A stretch of DNA of 64,000 bases from Rhodocyclus tenuis (GCF_014197755.1 NZ_JACIGE010000004.1:235477-299476), one strand, 5' to 3'. Positions 28,112 to 36,595 are shown, numbered from the stretch's first letter. Notes: a model not told the origin generated them from the letters alone. A program made the numbers and translations.

Positions 28112-30040
28112 ATGCTACCCCAGCCGCCCAGTTCGCCGCCAGACGCGCCATCCATCGAGGATTCCGCCGCGTCTTTCGTCAGTCCGGCAATGGCCGGATC
28201 GCCAGATGCGGACGCCGGCGAGCCGCCCGGCCCGGCTGTCGCGCCGCCGTTCGACGCGCGCGCGCTGCTGGCGACGCTGCCCGAGCTGCCCGGCGTCTAT
28301 CGCATGATCGACGCCAAGGATGTCGTTCTCTACGTCGGCAAGGCGAAGAGTCTGAAGAAGCGCGTCGCTTCGTATTTTCGCGAGCACCACCCGAGTCCGC
28401 GCATCGCGCTGATGGTGGCGCAGATCGCGCGCGTCGACACCACCGTCGTCGGCTCCGAAGCCGAAGCGCTGCTGCTCGAGAACAACCTGATTAAGCGCCT
28501 GTCGCCGCGCTACAACATCCTTTTCCGCGACGACAAGTCCTACCCGTACATCGTCCTCACCCGCGACGAATTCCCGCGGCTGGCTTTCTATCGTGGCGCT
28601 ACCGACCGCCGCGCCGACTATTTCGGCCCCTATCCGTCGTCGGTCGCCGTGCGCGAGAGCGTGCATCTGCTGCAGAAGATGTTCCGCCTGCGTACCTGCG
28701 AGAACTCGGTTTTCGCCAATCGCTCGCGCCCGTGCCTGCTGTTCCAGATCCGCCGCTGTTCCGGCCCCTGTGTCGGCGAGGTCGATGCCGAGGCTTATGC
28801 CGGCGACGTGCAGCTGGCGGCGATGTTCCTGCAGGGCAAGCAGCAGGAGGTGATCAGCCGGCTCAACGAGAGCATGCAGGTGGCCGCCGCCGCGCTCGCC
28901 TTCGAGGAAGCCGGGCGCATCCGCGACCAGATCCAGTCATTGCGCCACGTGCAGGAGAAGCAGTACGTCGAGAGCAGCCGTGGTGAGGACGTCGATATCG
29001 TCGTCGCCGTCGAGGAAGATGGCCTCATCTGCGTCAATCTGGCAATGGTGCGCGGCGGCCGGCACCTTGGCGACCGGCCGTTCTTCCCCGGCAATGCCGC
29101 CGGCTGTACGCCGGCGGAAGCGCTGCTCGCCTTCCTGCAGCAGCACTATCTGGCGCACCCGGCACCCGAACGCGTTTTCGTCAGCCCCTTGCCGGCCGAC
29201 GACGAGGCCGGTGTCGCCGTCAGCGCACTCGCTGGTCGGCCGACGCCGGTGGTCGAGCCACGCCTGTCGATGCCGCGGCACTGGGTGGAGATGGCCGGGC
29301 AGAATGCCCGTCTGGCGATCAGCGCGCGGCGCGCGGCGCTGTCGATGCAGGGCAAGCGTCTGCAGGCGCTGCAGGAGCTTTTTGGCCTCGACGGCGATCG
29401 CGTCGAGTGCTTCGACATCAGCCACACCATGGGCGAATCGCCCGTCGCCTCGTGCGTCGTCTATCAGGGCGAGGGCATGCGCCGCAGCGAATATCGGCGC
29501 TTCAACATCCGCGACATCACGCCGGGCGACGACTACGCGGCGATCCGTCAGGCGGTGCTGCGCCGCTACGACAAGGTGGCGAGCGGCGAGGGAACGGCGC
29601 CGGCGCTGATCCTCATCGACGGCGGCAAGGGGCAGGTGGCTCAGGCGGCGTCGGCGCTGGAAGAGCTGGGCCTGTCACAATTGCCGATGATCGGCGTCGC
29701 CAAGGGCGAGGCGCGCAAGCCGGGGCTGGAAACGCTGATTTTCCCGGACGGACGCGAACCGTTACAATTGCCGGCCGATCATCCCGCGCTGCTGCTGATC
29801 CAGGAAGTGCGCGACGAGGCGCACCGCTTTGCCGTTTCCGGCCACCGTGCCAAACGCGGCAAGCAGCGCAAGACCTCGCGTCTGGAGGATATCGACGGCA
29901 TCGGTCCGAAGCGGCGCAAGGCGCTGATCGCGCATTTCGGCGGTCTGCAGGGCCTCGCCGACGCCGGCGTTGAGCAACTGTGTTCGGTTTCCGGCATCAG
30001 CCGGGAACTGGCGGAAAGAATTCATGCTGCGTTGCGCTGA
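28112..30040 (+). CDS. uvrC: Excinuclease ABC subunit C
   Basis: Makes both incisions in nucleotide-excision repair. ATG at 28112 gives 642 aa with a Pro/Ala-rich N-terminal extension of about 45 residues before the GIY-YIG domain (LPGVYRMIDAKDVVLYVGKA). A Cys cluster (RPCLLFQIRRCSGPCVG), the UVR motif (about residue 250) and the C-terminal RNase H-like domain with ECFDISHTMGESPVASCVV follow, then helix-hairpin-helix motifs (DIDGIGPKRRKALIAHFGG). The start is inferred from the gap to divergent earP; the N-terminal extension is longer than in E. coli. Stop overlaps pgsA by 1 nt. Confidence 0.96.
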   Translation: MLPQPPSSPPDAPSIEDSAASFVSPAMAGSPDADAGEPPGPAVAPPFDARALLATLPELPGVYRMIDAKDVVLYVGKAKSLKKRVASYFREHHPSPRIALMVAQIARVDTTVVGSEAEALLLENNLIKRLSPRYNILFRDDKSYPYIVLTRDEFPRLAFYRGATDRRADYFGPYPSSVAVRESVHLLQKMFRLRTCENSVFANRSRPCLLFQIRRCSGPCVGEVDAEAYAGDVQLAAMFLQGKQQEVISRLNESMQVAAAALAFEEAGRIRDQIQSLRHVQEKQYVESSRGEDVDIVVAVEEDGLICVNLAMVRGGRHLGDRPFFPGNAAGCTPAEALLAFLQQHYLAHPAPERVFVSPLPADDEAGVAVSALAGRPTPVVEPRLSMPRHWVEMAGQNARLAISARRAALSMQGKRLQALQELFGLDGDRVECFDISHTMGESPVASCVVYQGEGMRRSEYRRFNIRDITPGDDYAAIRQAVLRRYDKVASGEGTAPALILIDGGKGQVAQAASALEELGLSQLPMIGVAKGEARKPGLETLIFPDGREPLQLPADHPALLLIQEVRDEAHRFAVSGHRAKRGKQRKTSRLEDIDGIGPKRRKALIAHFGGLQGLADAGVEQLCSVSGISRELAERIHAALR

Positions 30041-30624
30041 TGCCATTTAACGTTCCCATCTTCCTCACCTGGCTGCGCATCCTGCTCATCCCGGCGATGA
30101 TCGGTGTCTACTACGCGCCGGAATCGTGGGTGCCGCAGATGTTCGGGCGTGACGGGCTGGCGACGCTGATTTTCGTCACCGCAGCCGCCACCGACTGGCT
30201 CGATGGCTATCTTGCCCGCCGTCTTGACCAGACCTCGGCCTTCGGCGCGTTTCTCGATCCGGTCGCCGATAAGCTGATGGTCGCAGCGGCGCTGATCATG
30301 CTCGTGCAGCTCGGTCGTCTCGATGCGGTCATTGCTGCGATCATCATCGGCCGTGAAATCACCATCTCGGCGCTGCGCGAGTGGATGGCGCAGATCGGCG
30401 CGCATCGCAGCGTTGCCGTATCGATGATCGGCAAGGTCAAGACAATGGCGCAGATGACCGCGATTCCGATGCTGCTCTATCACGCGCCGGTTGGCGGCGT
30501 CGATGCACAGGAAAACGGCACCTGGCTGATCTACTTCGCTGCCGTGCTCACCTTGTGGTCGATGGGCTATTACATGCGCATGGCCTGGCCCGAAATCGTC
30601 GCCCAGGAACGCCTGCGCAACTGA
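30040..30624 (+). CDS. pgsA: CDP-diacylglycerol-glycerol-3-phosphate 3-phosphatidyltransferase
   Basis: Makes phosphatidylglycerol-phosphate. 194 aa, several membrane helices. The CDP-alcohol phosphatidyltransferase motif D-x2-DG-x2-AR-x8-G-x3-D-x3-D is visible starting at TDWLDGYLARRL and ending AFLDPVADK (about residues 51-77). Starts MPFNVPIFLTWLRILLIPAM at the ATG overlapping the uvrC stop; uvrC-pgsA adjacency is common in gammaproteobacteria and betaproteobacteria, often followed by tRNA genes as here. Confidence 0.96.
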   Translation: MPFNVPIFLTWLRILLIPAMIGVYYAPESWVPQMFGRDGLATLIFVTAAATDWLDGYLARRLDQTSAFGAFLDPVADKLMVAAALIMLVQLGRLDAVIAAIIIGREITISALREWMAQIGAHRSVAVSMIGKVKTMAQMTAIPMLLYHAPVGGVDAQENGTWLIYFAAVLTLWSMGYYMRMAWPEIVAQERLRN

Positions 30625-30755
30625 CGCCATCCTGACCTGCGGCGTTGTCGCCGGGTCTGCCGCCGCGTCCCGACGCTTGTGCCAGCGCTTTTACCGCCCG
30701 CCCGGAGAAGCGCAGCAGCCTTTGCTTTTCAGGCGGCAAACTGAGCTTCCGGCGC

Positions 30756-30783
30756 TTGACAGCGCGAAAACAGTCTTTATAAT
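30756..30783 (+). promoter_or_regulatory. Strong sigma-70 promoter of the tRNA cluster
   Basis: TTGACA, 16-bp spacer, TATAAT: consensus hexamers ending 15 bp before the mature 5' end of tRNA-Gly. Confidence 0.85.
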
Positions 30784-30798
30784 GCGCACTCGTTTGAC

Positions 30799-30874
30799 GC
30801 GGCAGTAGCTCAGTTGGTAGAGCGCAACCTTGCCAAGGTTGAGGTCGAGAGTTCGAGACTCTTCTGCCGCTCCA
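30799..30874 (+). tRNA. tRNA-Gly (GCC), first copy
   Basis: 76 nt including encoded CCA. Anticodon stem CAACC/GGTTG with loop TTGCCAA (anticodon GCC); acceptor GCGGCAG pairs with CTGCCGC. Reads GGC/GGT codons. Identical to the copy at 31028. Confidence 0.97.
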
Positions 30875-30881
30875 GTTTTCG

Positions 30882-30910
30882 GGGGAAAGCTGAACGGGCT
30901 TTCCCCTTTT
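30882..30910 (+). terminator. Terminator-like hairpin between tRNA-Gly and tRNA-Cys
   Basis: GGGGAAAGC (30882-30890) pairs with GCTTTCCCC (30898-30906), followed by TTTT. It is inside the tRNA cluster, so it may make the first tRNA-Gly more abundant than the downstream tRNAs. Confidence 0.7.
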
Positions 30911-30937
30911 AGTTGCAAGAGCCGCTTCGGCGGACAC

Positions 30938-31011
30938 GGCGCGATAGCAAAGCGGTTATGCACCGGATTGCAAATCCGTGTAGGTCGGTTCGACTCCGGC
31001 TCGCGCCTCCA
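30938..31011 (+). tRNA. tRNA-Cys (GCA)
   Basis: 74 nt with encoded CCA. Acceptor GGCGCGA / TCGCGCC, anticodon loop ATTGCAAA with anticodon GCA. Sits between the two tRNA-Gly copies. Confidence 0.96.
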
Positions 31012-31027
31012 GTAACAAAGGTTTCAT

Positions 31028-31103
31028 GCGGCAGTAGCTCAGTTGGTAGAGCGCAACCTTGCCAAGGTTGAGGTCGAGAGTTCGAGACTCTTCTGCCGCT
31101 CCA
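31028..31103 (+). tRNA. tRNA-Gly (GCC), second copy
   Basis: 76 nt with encoded CCA, identical in sequence to the tRNA at 30799. Sixteen bp after tRNA-Cys; the flanks differ from the first copy. Confidence 0.97.
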
Positions 31104-31108
31104 GTAGC

Positions 31109-31142
31109 AAAGAAAGGAAGCCACTCGGCTTCCTTTCTTTTT
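31109..31142 (+). terminator. Terminator of the tRNA cluster
   Basis: AAAGAAAGGAAGCC, loop ACTC, GGCTTCCTTTCTTT, then further T: a long A/T-flanked stem directly after tRNA-Gly copy 2. Confidence 0.9.
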
Positions 31143-31367
31143 GTCCGTGAAGATGGCATTCGCATAATATGTCACGTAATGGGTGCTTGCTGGCTGCTTC
31201 CGGTCTTTTGTGCGCAGAGTCAACGCCGCGCAATGCAGCAAGTGCCGTTTTCCGGCCAACATCGGGCGCCGACAATTCTGTTTTCTTGCGCCGCCGCTAG
31301 CCTTTTCTTGCACGCTGCGAGGTGCCCGATTCGGGCATCGGCTCACGGCCGATCTTGTCAGCTATCT
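31143..31367. other. Intergenic region after the tRNA cluster
   Basis: No gene recognised. A 15-bp palindrome TGCCCGA-T-TCGGGCA lies at 31323-31337. Overlapping short frames on both strands have no ribosome site or recognisable product. Confidence 0.4.
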
Positions 31368-31502
31368 TTATAGCGCGGCCTGGACAGATTTCGTCGCGGC
31401 GCCCGCGCCGTTCAGTTCGCGCTGAACAGCCTTTTCCGCCAGCCAGCCGCCGTCGTCGTCCATCAGGATGTTCGGGCGCACCAGCTTGCGACAATGGGTC
31501 AT
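31368..31502 (-). CDS. Possible small ORF (44 aa), uncertain
   Basis: Minus-strand frame MTHCRKLVRPNILMDDDGGW followed by a short Ala-rich end. Codon composition resembles the neighbouring real genes (mostly G/C third positions), but no ribosome site is clear and I do not recognise the sequence. It lies just downstream of minus-strand tRNA-Leu. It could be a decayed C-terminus or a chance frame. Confidence 0.22.
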   Translation of the reverse strand: MTHCRKLVRPNILMDDDGGWLAEKAVQRELNGAGAATKSVQAAL

Positions 31503-31533
31503 GAGCTGAAACCGGCAGGCAAACGTCAGCTTG

Positions 31534-31618
31534 TGGTGCCCGGAGCGGGGGTCGAACCCGCACGCCTGTCGGCTCCGGATTTTAAGTCCGGTATGTCTAC
31601 CAATTTCATCATCCGGGC
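31534..31618 (-). tRNA. tRNA-Leu (TAA)
   Basis: 85-nt class II tRNA on the minus strand. Acceptor GCCCGGA / TCCGGGC, anticodon stem CCGGA/TCCGG with loop CTTAAAA (anticodon TAA), long variable arm, T-loop GTTCGAAC, encoded CCA. Reads TTA/TTG. Confidence 0.95.
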
Positions 31619-31756
31619 ACACGGCGCGAATTATAGTCGGTGCAGCCGGCGCCACCACACTTGCCGGGCAATCCGGCTAGCCGCGGCGCCCCCGGCTCGT
31701 GCCGAAAGAACCCCGCTGCGGACGAGTGCGTTGGTCCGAAAGAGCCATTGATGGCC

Positions 31757-31770
31757 GGTGCATATGCACC
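31757..31770. promoter_or_regulatory. 14-bp perfect palindrome upstream of the PEP-CTERM gene
   Basis: GGTGCATATGCACC, 64 bp before the ATG at 31835; a second palindrome TGCCGCA-G-TGCGGCA lies at 31788-31802. Operator-like by symmetry only. Confidence 0.4.
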
Positions 31771-31834
31771 CAGAATCAGCCCGACTATGCCGCAGTGCGG
31801 CAGCTGATTTCGGATTTCGGACTGGAGCCTGCTC

Positions 31835-32383
31835 ATGAACAAACTTGCGATTTCACTGGCGCTGGCGGGGATTTTTGCCACGGCAGGAACGGCGAATGCC
31901 GCATTTGCGATCGATACCCTGCCCACTGGCGTCACGCTCGTGAGCTTCACCCATGCGCTCGGCGGCGACAACAGCTTCAGCGACATCTACAACTTCCAGC
32001 TCAGCGGACCGGCCAATCTGTCCGGCGTGCTCAGCAACAATCCGGTGTCGATCCCGCTCCTGGGCACCATCGTTGACACGTCCGGTCTCTCCGCGTCGCT
32101 GTTTTCAGGGCTCGGCGGAGTGAATGCGGCCTCCGTTCAGGGGCCGGCGTCGTCACCGATCGGCAGTTTCGGTCTCACGCAAGGAAATTTCGCCGGCCTT
32201 GCCGCGGGTATCTATCACGTCACCATCAGCGGTTCGGTGACGGGCATCTACGCCGGTTCGTACTCGCTCGGTCTGTCCAGCACGCCCGCCGTTCCCGAAG
32301 CGGGTTCGTACGCGATGCTGCTCGCCGGGCTTGGCCTGATGGGCGCCATTGTTCGCCGACGGGTGAGCAAGCGCGAGCCCTGA
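31835..32383 (+). CDS. PEP-CTERM sorting-domain protein (FxDxF type)
   Basis: Exported protein expected to be processed by an exosortase. 182 aa: signal peptide MNKLAISLALAGIFATAGTA with cleavage near ANA-AFA, a low-complexity Ser/Gly/Leu-rich beta body with the motif SFSDIYNF, and a C-terminal sorting signal of VPEAGSYAM, a hydrophobic helix (LLAGLGLMGAIV) and RRRVSKR. The motif is V-P-E-A rather than the canonical V-P-E-P, a variant I believe occurs in this family. GGAG precedes the ATG. Located at the head of the eps locus that carries exosortase B, its likely processing enzyme. Confidence 0.88.
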   Translation: MNKLAISLALAGIFATAGTANAAFAIDTLPTGVTLVSFTHALGGDNSFSDIYNFQLSGPANLSGVLSNNPVSIPLLGTIVDTSGLSASLFSGLGGVNAASVQGPASSPIGSFGLTQGNFAGLAAGIYHVTISGSVTGIYAGSYSLGLSSTPAVPEAGSYAMLLAGLGLMGAIVRRRVSKREP

Positions 32384-32428
32384 TTTTCTGCCGTTCCGGC
32401 GAAGACCTACGGGCTTCGCCGACAGCTT

Positions 32429-32475
32429 GCCGCAAGTTTCCGGTTTCCTGATGCCGACGCTTGCGGCGTTTTTTT
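32429..32475 (+). terminator. Terminator after the PEP-CTERM gene
   Basis: GCCGCAAG (32429-32436) pairs with CTTGCGGC (32460-32467), a long loop between, followed by G and T7. Confidence 0.7.
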
Positions 32476-32525
32476 GGGCTGCAGTTTGCAGCGCACCTGT
32501 GTCCCGTTCTGCGCAAATGAAATAC

Positions 32526-32542
32526 ACGGTGAATGTCACCGT
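32526..32542. promoter_or_regulatory. 17-bp inverted repeat upstream of the eps operon
   Basis: ACGGTGA, centre ATG, TCACCGT: a perfect 7-bp dyad about 280 bp before epsB, in the stretch where the eps promoter would be expected. Operator candidate by symmetry only. Confidence 0.4.
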
Positions 32543-32691
32543 CACGCGCTTGAAATCCTTCTTTCGTACATTGACACGGCCTTTCGCCAAGCTGCGCATT
32601 TTTCGCGGCAAGCTCAGCGACGGATCAGCGGCAATGCCGGCAAGCACGCGGCTTCTACGGCCGCGCAAGCGCCATCGGCAAGCGTACCCAG

Positions 32692-32820
32692 CTGATCCTC
32701 AAGATCAGTCCTTTCACAGTAAAGAACCATCTGCAACGGATCTTCAAAAAGTTCGATGTCTATAACCGCACGCAGGCGGTCAACCGCTTCGAAAAGCTGA
32801 TCGCCAATGGCCGCAAGTAA
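32692..32820 (+). pseudogene. epsA: 3' remnant of epsA, LuxR-type regulator
   Basis: An open stretch of 42 codons ending TAA at 32820 encodes ILKISPFTVKNHLQRIFKK then DVYNRTQAVNRF, a textbook LuxR/GerE helix-turn-helix recognition helix and tail, as at the C-terminus of the eps-locus regulator EpsA. Nothing upstream in this frame (through about 32640) resembles the rest of a regulator, and there is no start codon context. The stop overlaps the epsB start (ATG at 32807) by 14 bp, the kind of overlap expected for an intact upstream gene. So the N-terminal sensor part appears deleted. Confidence 0.75.
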
Positions 32821-34228
32821 TCCGCTCGCGCACGCCTCGTCGATCGGCGGGCAGACGCTTGTCACACCGCCCGGTCGTGACAACCTGCTCTTCGTCGTCG
32901 AAAGCCTGCTCGCGCCCTTGCTGCTGGTCATCTCGCTGTGGGGCATCGCGCTCTACGAGGAAGGCGAGCTGTCGCCGCCGTATCTGATCCTGGCGGTGAT
33001 CGCCTTTTCGCTCGCTTTCCCCGGCAGCTCGCGCCTCGGCAAGCCGCTGTGGCGCGTGTTTTCCGAGACCGCGCTGTGCTGGGGCTGGATTGCCGTGCTT
33101 CTGCTCTTTCTCGGATTTGCCACCGGCTACATCAAGCAGTTTTCAGTGCAGGCCATCGTCGCCTGGCTGTGGGTCGCGCCGGCCAGCGTGTTCGCCGGGC
33201 ACCTCGTATTGCGGCTCACGGCGCCGTGGGTACTCAACCTGCAAGGCAGCCCGCAGCGCGCGATCGTCGTCGGCAAGAACGGGCAGGGGCTGGAACTCGC
33301 CAGACGCATCAGGGATACGCCCTTCTCGCAGATCGAACTGAGCGGTTTCTTCGACGACCGCGACGAAAACCGCCTCTGCCTGAGCGGCCAGTTCCCGCTG
33401 CTCGGCACGCTGCCCACGCTGTCGGCCTACGTCAAGGAATGCCGCGTCCAGCTCATCTACCTGTCGCTGCCGATGGCCTCGCAGCCGCGCATCCTGCACG
33501 TGCTCGACGAGCTCAAGGACACCACTGCGTCGATCTACTTCGTCCCCGACATGTTCATCACCGACCTCGTTCAGGGGCGGACCAACACGGTGTGCGGCGT
33601 GCCGGTGATCAGCGTCTGCGAAACGCCATTCACCGGCATGAACGGCTTTGTCAAGCGCAGCAGCGATATCGTGATCTCGGCGCTCATCCTCATGCTCATG
33701 TCGCCGCTACTGCTGTCTATCGCCGTCGCCATCAAGCTCACCTCGCCCGGTCCGGTGATCTTCAAGCAGCGTCGTTACGGCCTCGATGGCAGCGAAATCC
33801 TTGTCTATAAATTCCGCTCGATGACCGTCTGCGACGACGGCAATACGATCGCACAGGCGACCAGGGGCGACAGACGCATTACCCGGCTCGGCGCCTTCCT
33901 GCGCAAGACCTCGCTCGACGAACTGCCGCAGTTCTTCAACGTCCTGCAGGGGCGCATGAGCATCGTCGGCCCACGCCCGCACGCCGTCGCGCACAACGAG
34001 CTCTACCGCAAGCTGATCAAGGGCTACATGATCCGGCACAAGGTCAAGCCCGGCATCACCGGCTGGGCGCAGGTGAGCGGCTATCGCGGCGAAACCGAAA
34101 CGCTCGACAAGATGCAGGCACGCATCGACCACGACCTCGACTACCTGCGCAACTGGTCGCTCGGGCTCGACATCCACATCATCCTGAAGACGGTCGCCAT
34201 CGTCTTCAAGGATCAGGCTGCCTACTGA
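32807..34228 (+). CDS. epsB: Undecaprenyl-phosphate glucose phosphotransferase (EpsB/WcaJ type)
   Basis: Initiates repeat-unit synthesis by moving a hexose-1-phosphate onto undecaprenyl phosphate at the inner membrane. 473 aa: four N-terminal membrane helices (about residues 28-145), a CoA-binding-like cytosolic domain ([17 protein letters not shown] onward) and a C-terminal bacterial sugar transferase domain: [70 protein letters not shown] and [17 protein letters not shown]. First intact gene of the eps operon. Confidence 0.93.
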   Translation: MAASNPLAHASSIGGQTLVTPPGRDNLLFVVESLLAPLLLVISLWGIALYEEGELSPPYLILAVIAFSLAFPGSSRLGKPLWRVFSETALCWGWIAVLLLFLGFATGYIKQFSVQAIVAWLWVAPASVFAGHLVLRLTAPWVLNLQGSPQRAIVVGKNGQGLELARRIRDTPFSQIELSGFFDDRDENRLCLSGQFPLLGTLPTLSAYVKECRVQLIYLSLPMASQPRILHVLDELKDTTASIYFVPDMFITDLVQGRTNTVCGVPVISVCETPFTGMNGFVKRSSDIVISALILMLMSPLLLSIAVAIKLTSPGPVIFKQRRYGLDGSEILVYKFRSMTVCDDGNTIAQATRGDRRITRLGAFLRKTSLDELPQFFNVLQGRMSIVGPRPHAVAHNELYRKLIKGYMIRHKVKPGITGWAQVSGYRGETETLDKMQARIDHDLDYLRNWSLGLDIHIILKTVAIVFKDQAAY

Positions 34229-34235
34229 ACCCGCC

Positions 34236-35474
34236 ATGCAGAAAAAACCCGCCCCCCCCCGCAGCGCCTCGCTCCCCAGCCGACGCAGGCATGGCCTGCT
34301 CCTGCTGCCCGCGCTGCTGCTTGCCGGCACAGCCGGCGCCGACGCCTTCGACACGCTCAACCTGACGCTTTCCGACACCGTCATGCACGACAACAACCTC
34401 TTTCGGCTGTCGTCGTCGGTCGACCCGGCAGCGGTCGGGCTCAAGCAGAAGTCCGAGAACATCAACGTCAGCACCGTCGCGCTCAAGCTGGCCAAGAACG
34501 TCTCGCTGCAACGCTTCGAACTGGAAGGCAGCCTCGTCGACTACCGCTACCAGACCTTCGACTACCTCAGCTATACCGCCAGCAACTACACCGCCGCCTG
34601 GAACTGGTCGCTGACGCCGCGCTTTCATGGCCGCCTGAGCGACTCACGCACGCAGTCGCTCAACAGCTTTGCCGACTACACCGGCTACAACAACCGCAAC
34701 CTGCGGACCGACGGCGTCAAGCGCTTCGACGGCATCTTCGAGTTCGGCCCCTGGCATCTGCTCGCCGGTGCCGCCGAAAGCAAGCGCACCAACAGCCAGA
34801 CCTTCCTTGCCGACGGCGACAACACGCTCACCACCGTCGAAGGCGGCCTGCGCCGCGTTTTCAGCTCCGGCGCCGCGCTCAGCGCGCTCAGCCGCCGCGG
34901 CAGCGGCGACTACTTCAAGCGTGAGCAGCCGATCGCCAGCGGCCTCTACGACAACGGTTTCGAGCAGAACGAGAAAGAACTCCGTCTCGACTGGCCGTTC
35001 ACCGGCAAGAGCAGGCTCAGCGCGCGCGTTGGCCGTCTCGAACGGCAGCACGACCATTACGCCGAGCGCGATTACGCCGGCACGGTCGGCAATGTTTCGC
35101 TCGACTGGAACATCAGCGGCAAGACGCAACTGAGCGCCGGCTTCACGCGCGAGCTGGCCAGCTTCCAGACGCTTTACAGCAGCTATTCGCAAACCGATCG
35201 CCTGCTCGTCGCCCCGCAGTGGAAGATCGGCGCCAAAACCAACCTGCGTCTGCGCTATGAATACTCGCGCCGCGACTACCTCGGCGCCATTGCCGCGACG
35301 CCCGCCAACGGCCGCAACGACACGTTGCGCCAGGCCTCGATTGCACTCGAATGGACGCCGATCAAGTCCGTGCTGCTGGTCGCCTCGCTGCAGGGCGACA
35401 AGCGCGCCTCGAACGTCAGCGGCTTCGACTACAACAGCACCTCGGCCAACCTCACCGCGCAGTTCAGCTTCTGA
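34236..35474 (+). CDS. epsL: Exopolysaccharide outer-membrane beta-barrel protein EpsL
   Basis: 412 aa with a signal peptide (HGLLLLPALLLAGTAGADA) and a body of alternating short strands rich in aromatic/charged residues, ending NSTSANLTAQFSF with the terminal Phe usual for outer-membrane barrels. Matches the EpsL family of exosortase-B-linked eps loci (putative outer-membrane barrel). The gene has a C9 homopolymer (34252-34260) covering codons 6-9 just after an A6 run, where slippage would shift the frame. Starts 7 bp after epsB. Confidence 0.82.
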   Translation: MQKKPAPPRSASLPSRRRHGLLLLPALLLAGTAGADAFDTLNLTLSDTVMHDNNLFRLSSSVDPAAVGLKQKSENINVSTVALKLAKNVSLQRFELEGSLVDYRYQTFDYLSYTASNYTAAWNWSLTPRFHGRLSDSRTQSLNSFADYTGYNNRNLRTDGVKRFDGIFEFGPWHLLAGAAESKRTNSQTFLADGDNTLTTVEGGLRRVFSSGAALSALSRRGSGDYFKREQPIASGLYDNGFEQNEKELRLDWPFTGKSRLSARVGRLERQHDHYAERDYAGTVGNVSLDWNISGKTQLSAGFTRELASFQTLYSSYSQTDRLLVAPQWKIGAKTNLRLRYEYSRRDYLGAIAATPANGRNDTLRQASIALEWTPIKSVLLVASLQGDKRASNVSGFDYNSTSANLTAQFSF

Positions 35475-35602
35475 TGAAGACGCCTGCCCAGCCCCCGAAA
35501 GCGGTTTCCCACCGTCTTATTTCTGTCATGACCTCACCCTTACAATGCGCCGGTCCCTCCAACCGTAACCGTTTCCGGCCAATCAACAGGAATCGCTCAA
35601 TC

Positions 35603-36595
35603 GTGAACAGCTCGCGCCTCAAACTCTCCGCCATTCTCATCGCGCTGCCGCTGGCCATCGGCCTTTACGGCTGTGACAAGGACGAAAAAAAGCCCGCCAG
35701 CCAGGTCGCCGCCAAGGTCAATTCCTCGGAGATCTCGGTGCACCAGATCAATTTCCTGCTCTCGCGCCTTGGCCCGGCCGCCGCTGCCGCCACGCCCGAG
35801 CAGGCGAAGAAGCTGCGTCAGGACGTGCTGGAGAAGTTGATCGAGCAGCAACTCGCCGTCGATCAGGCAGTCGAGAAAAAAATCGACCGCTCGCCGGAAG
35901 TGATGGAAGCCCTCGAGGCCGCGCGGCGCGAAGTGCTCTCGCGTGCCTATCTCGAACAGGTGGTTTCCGCGCAGGGCAAGGTCACGCCGGATGAGGCGCG
36001 CGCCTATTACCGGCAGAACCCGGCGCTCTTCGCCGAACGCCGCCTTTACAACATCCAGGAAATCCAGCTGGCCGCCGCCGACGGGCTGGCCGCCAAGCTG
36101 CGCGATCAGATCAACGCCGGCAAGTCGATGGAAGACATCGCCAGATGGCTGAAGGCGCAAGACATCAAGTTTGGTGGCGGTAGCGCCGCTCGCGCCGCCG
36201 AGCAAGTGCCGCTGCCGCTGCTGCCCAAGCTGCACGCGCTCAAGGACGGGCAGGGCCTGGTGCTCGAAGACGGCAAGGCGATCACCGTCATGCGTCTGGT
36301 GGCCTCGCAATCGCAACCGGTGGACGAAGCCACGGCGCTGCCGCGCATCCAGCAGTTCCTTGGCAACCAGCGCGGTGGCGAAGCCGCCGCCCGCGAGATC
36401 AAGCAGCTGCGCGACAAGGCAACGATCAGCTACCTCGGCGACTTCGCCCCGGTGGCGGCGCCCGCTGCGCCGGCCGCCAGCCCGGCCGCTGCGCCGACGA
36501 CCGCGCCAGCGACTACTCCAGCCGCCGCCAGCAGCGAAAAGTCGGCTACTACACCGGCCAACGCGCTCGAAAAGGGCGTCGCCGGGCTCAAGTAA
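35603..36595 (+). CDS. epsD: EpsD-family peptidyl-prolyl cis-trans isomerase lipoprotein
   Basis: 330 aa, predicted GTG start at 35603 (AGGA upstream) giving a lipoprotein signal ILIALPLAIGLYGCDK, with Cys of the lipobox about residue 24. A SurA-like N-terminal helical part (VNSSEISVHQINFLLSRLG, then KLRQDVLEKLIEQQLAVDQA) precedes a parvulin-like domain (PALFAERRLYNIQEIQLAA to DGKAITVMRLVASQSQPV). The C-terminal 50 residues are an Ala/Pro/Thr low-complexity tail. An ATG at 35528 is also in frame but would bury the lipobox. Possibly assists folding of the outer-membrane export proteins. Confidence 0.85.
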   Translation: MNSSRLKLSAILIALPLAIGLYGCDKDEKKPASQVAAKVNSSEISVHQINFLLSRLGPAAAAATPEQAKKLRQDVLEKLIEQQLAVDQAVEKKIDRSPEVMEALEAARREVLSRAYLEQVVSAQGKVTPDEARAYYRQNPALFAERRLYNIQEIQLAAADGLAAKLRDQINAGKSMEDIARWLKAQDIKFGGGSAARAAEQVPLPLLPKLHALKDGQGLVLEDGKAITVMRLVASQSQPVDEATALPRIQQFLGNQRGGEAAAREIKQLRDKATISYLGDFAPVAAPAAPAASPAAAPTTAPATTPAAASSEKSATTPANALEKGVAGLK

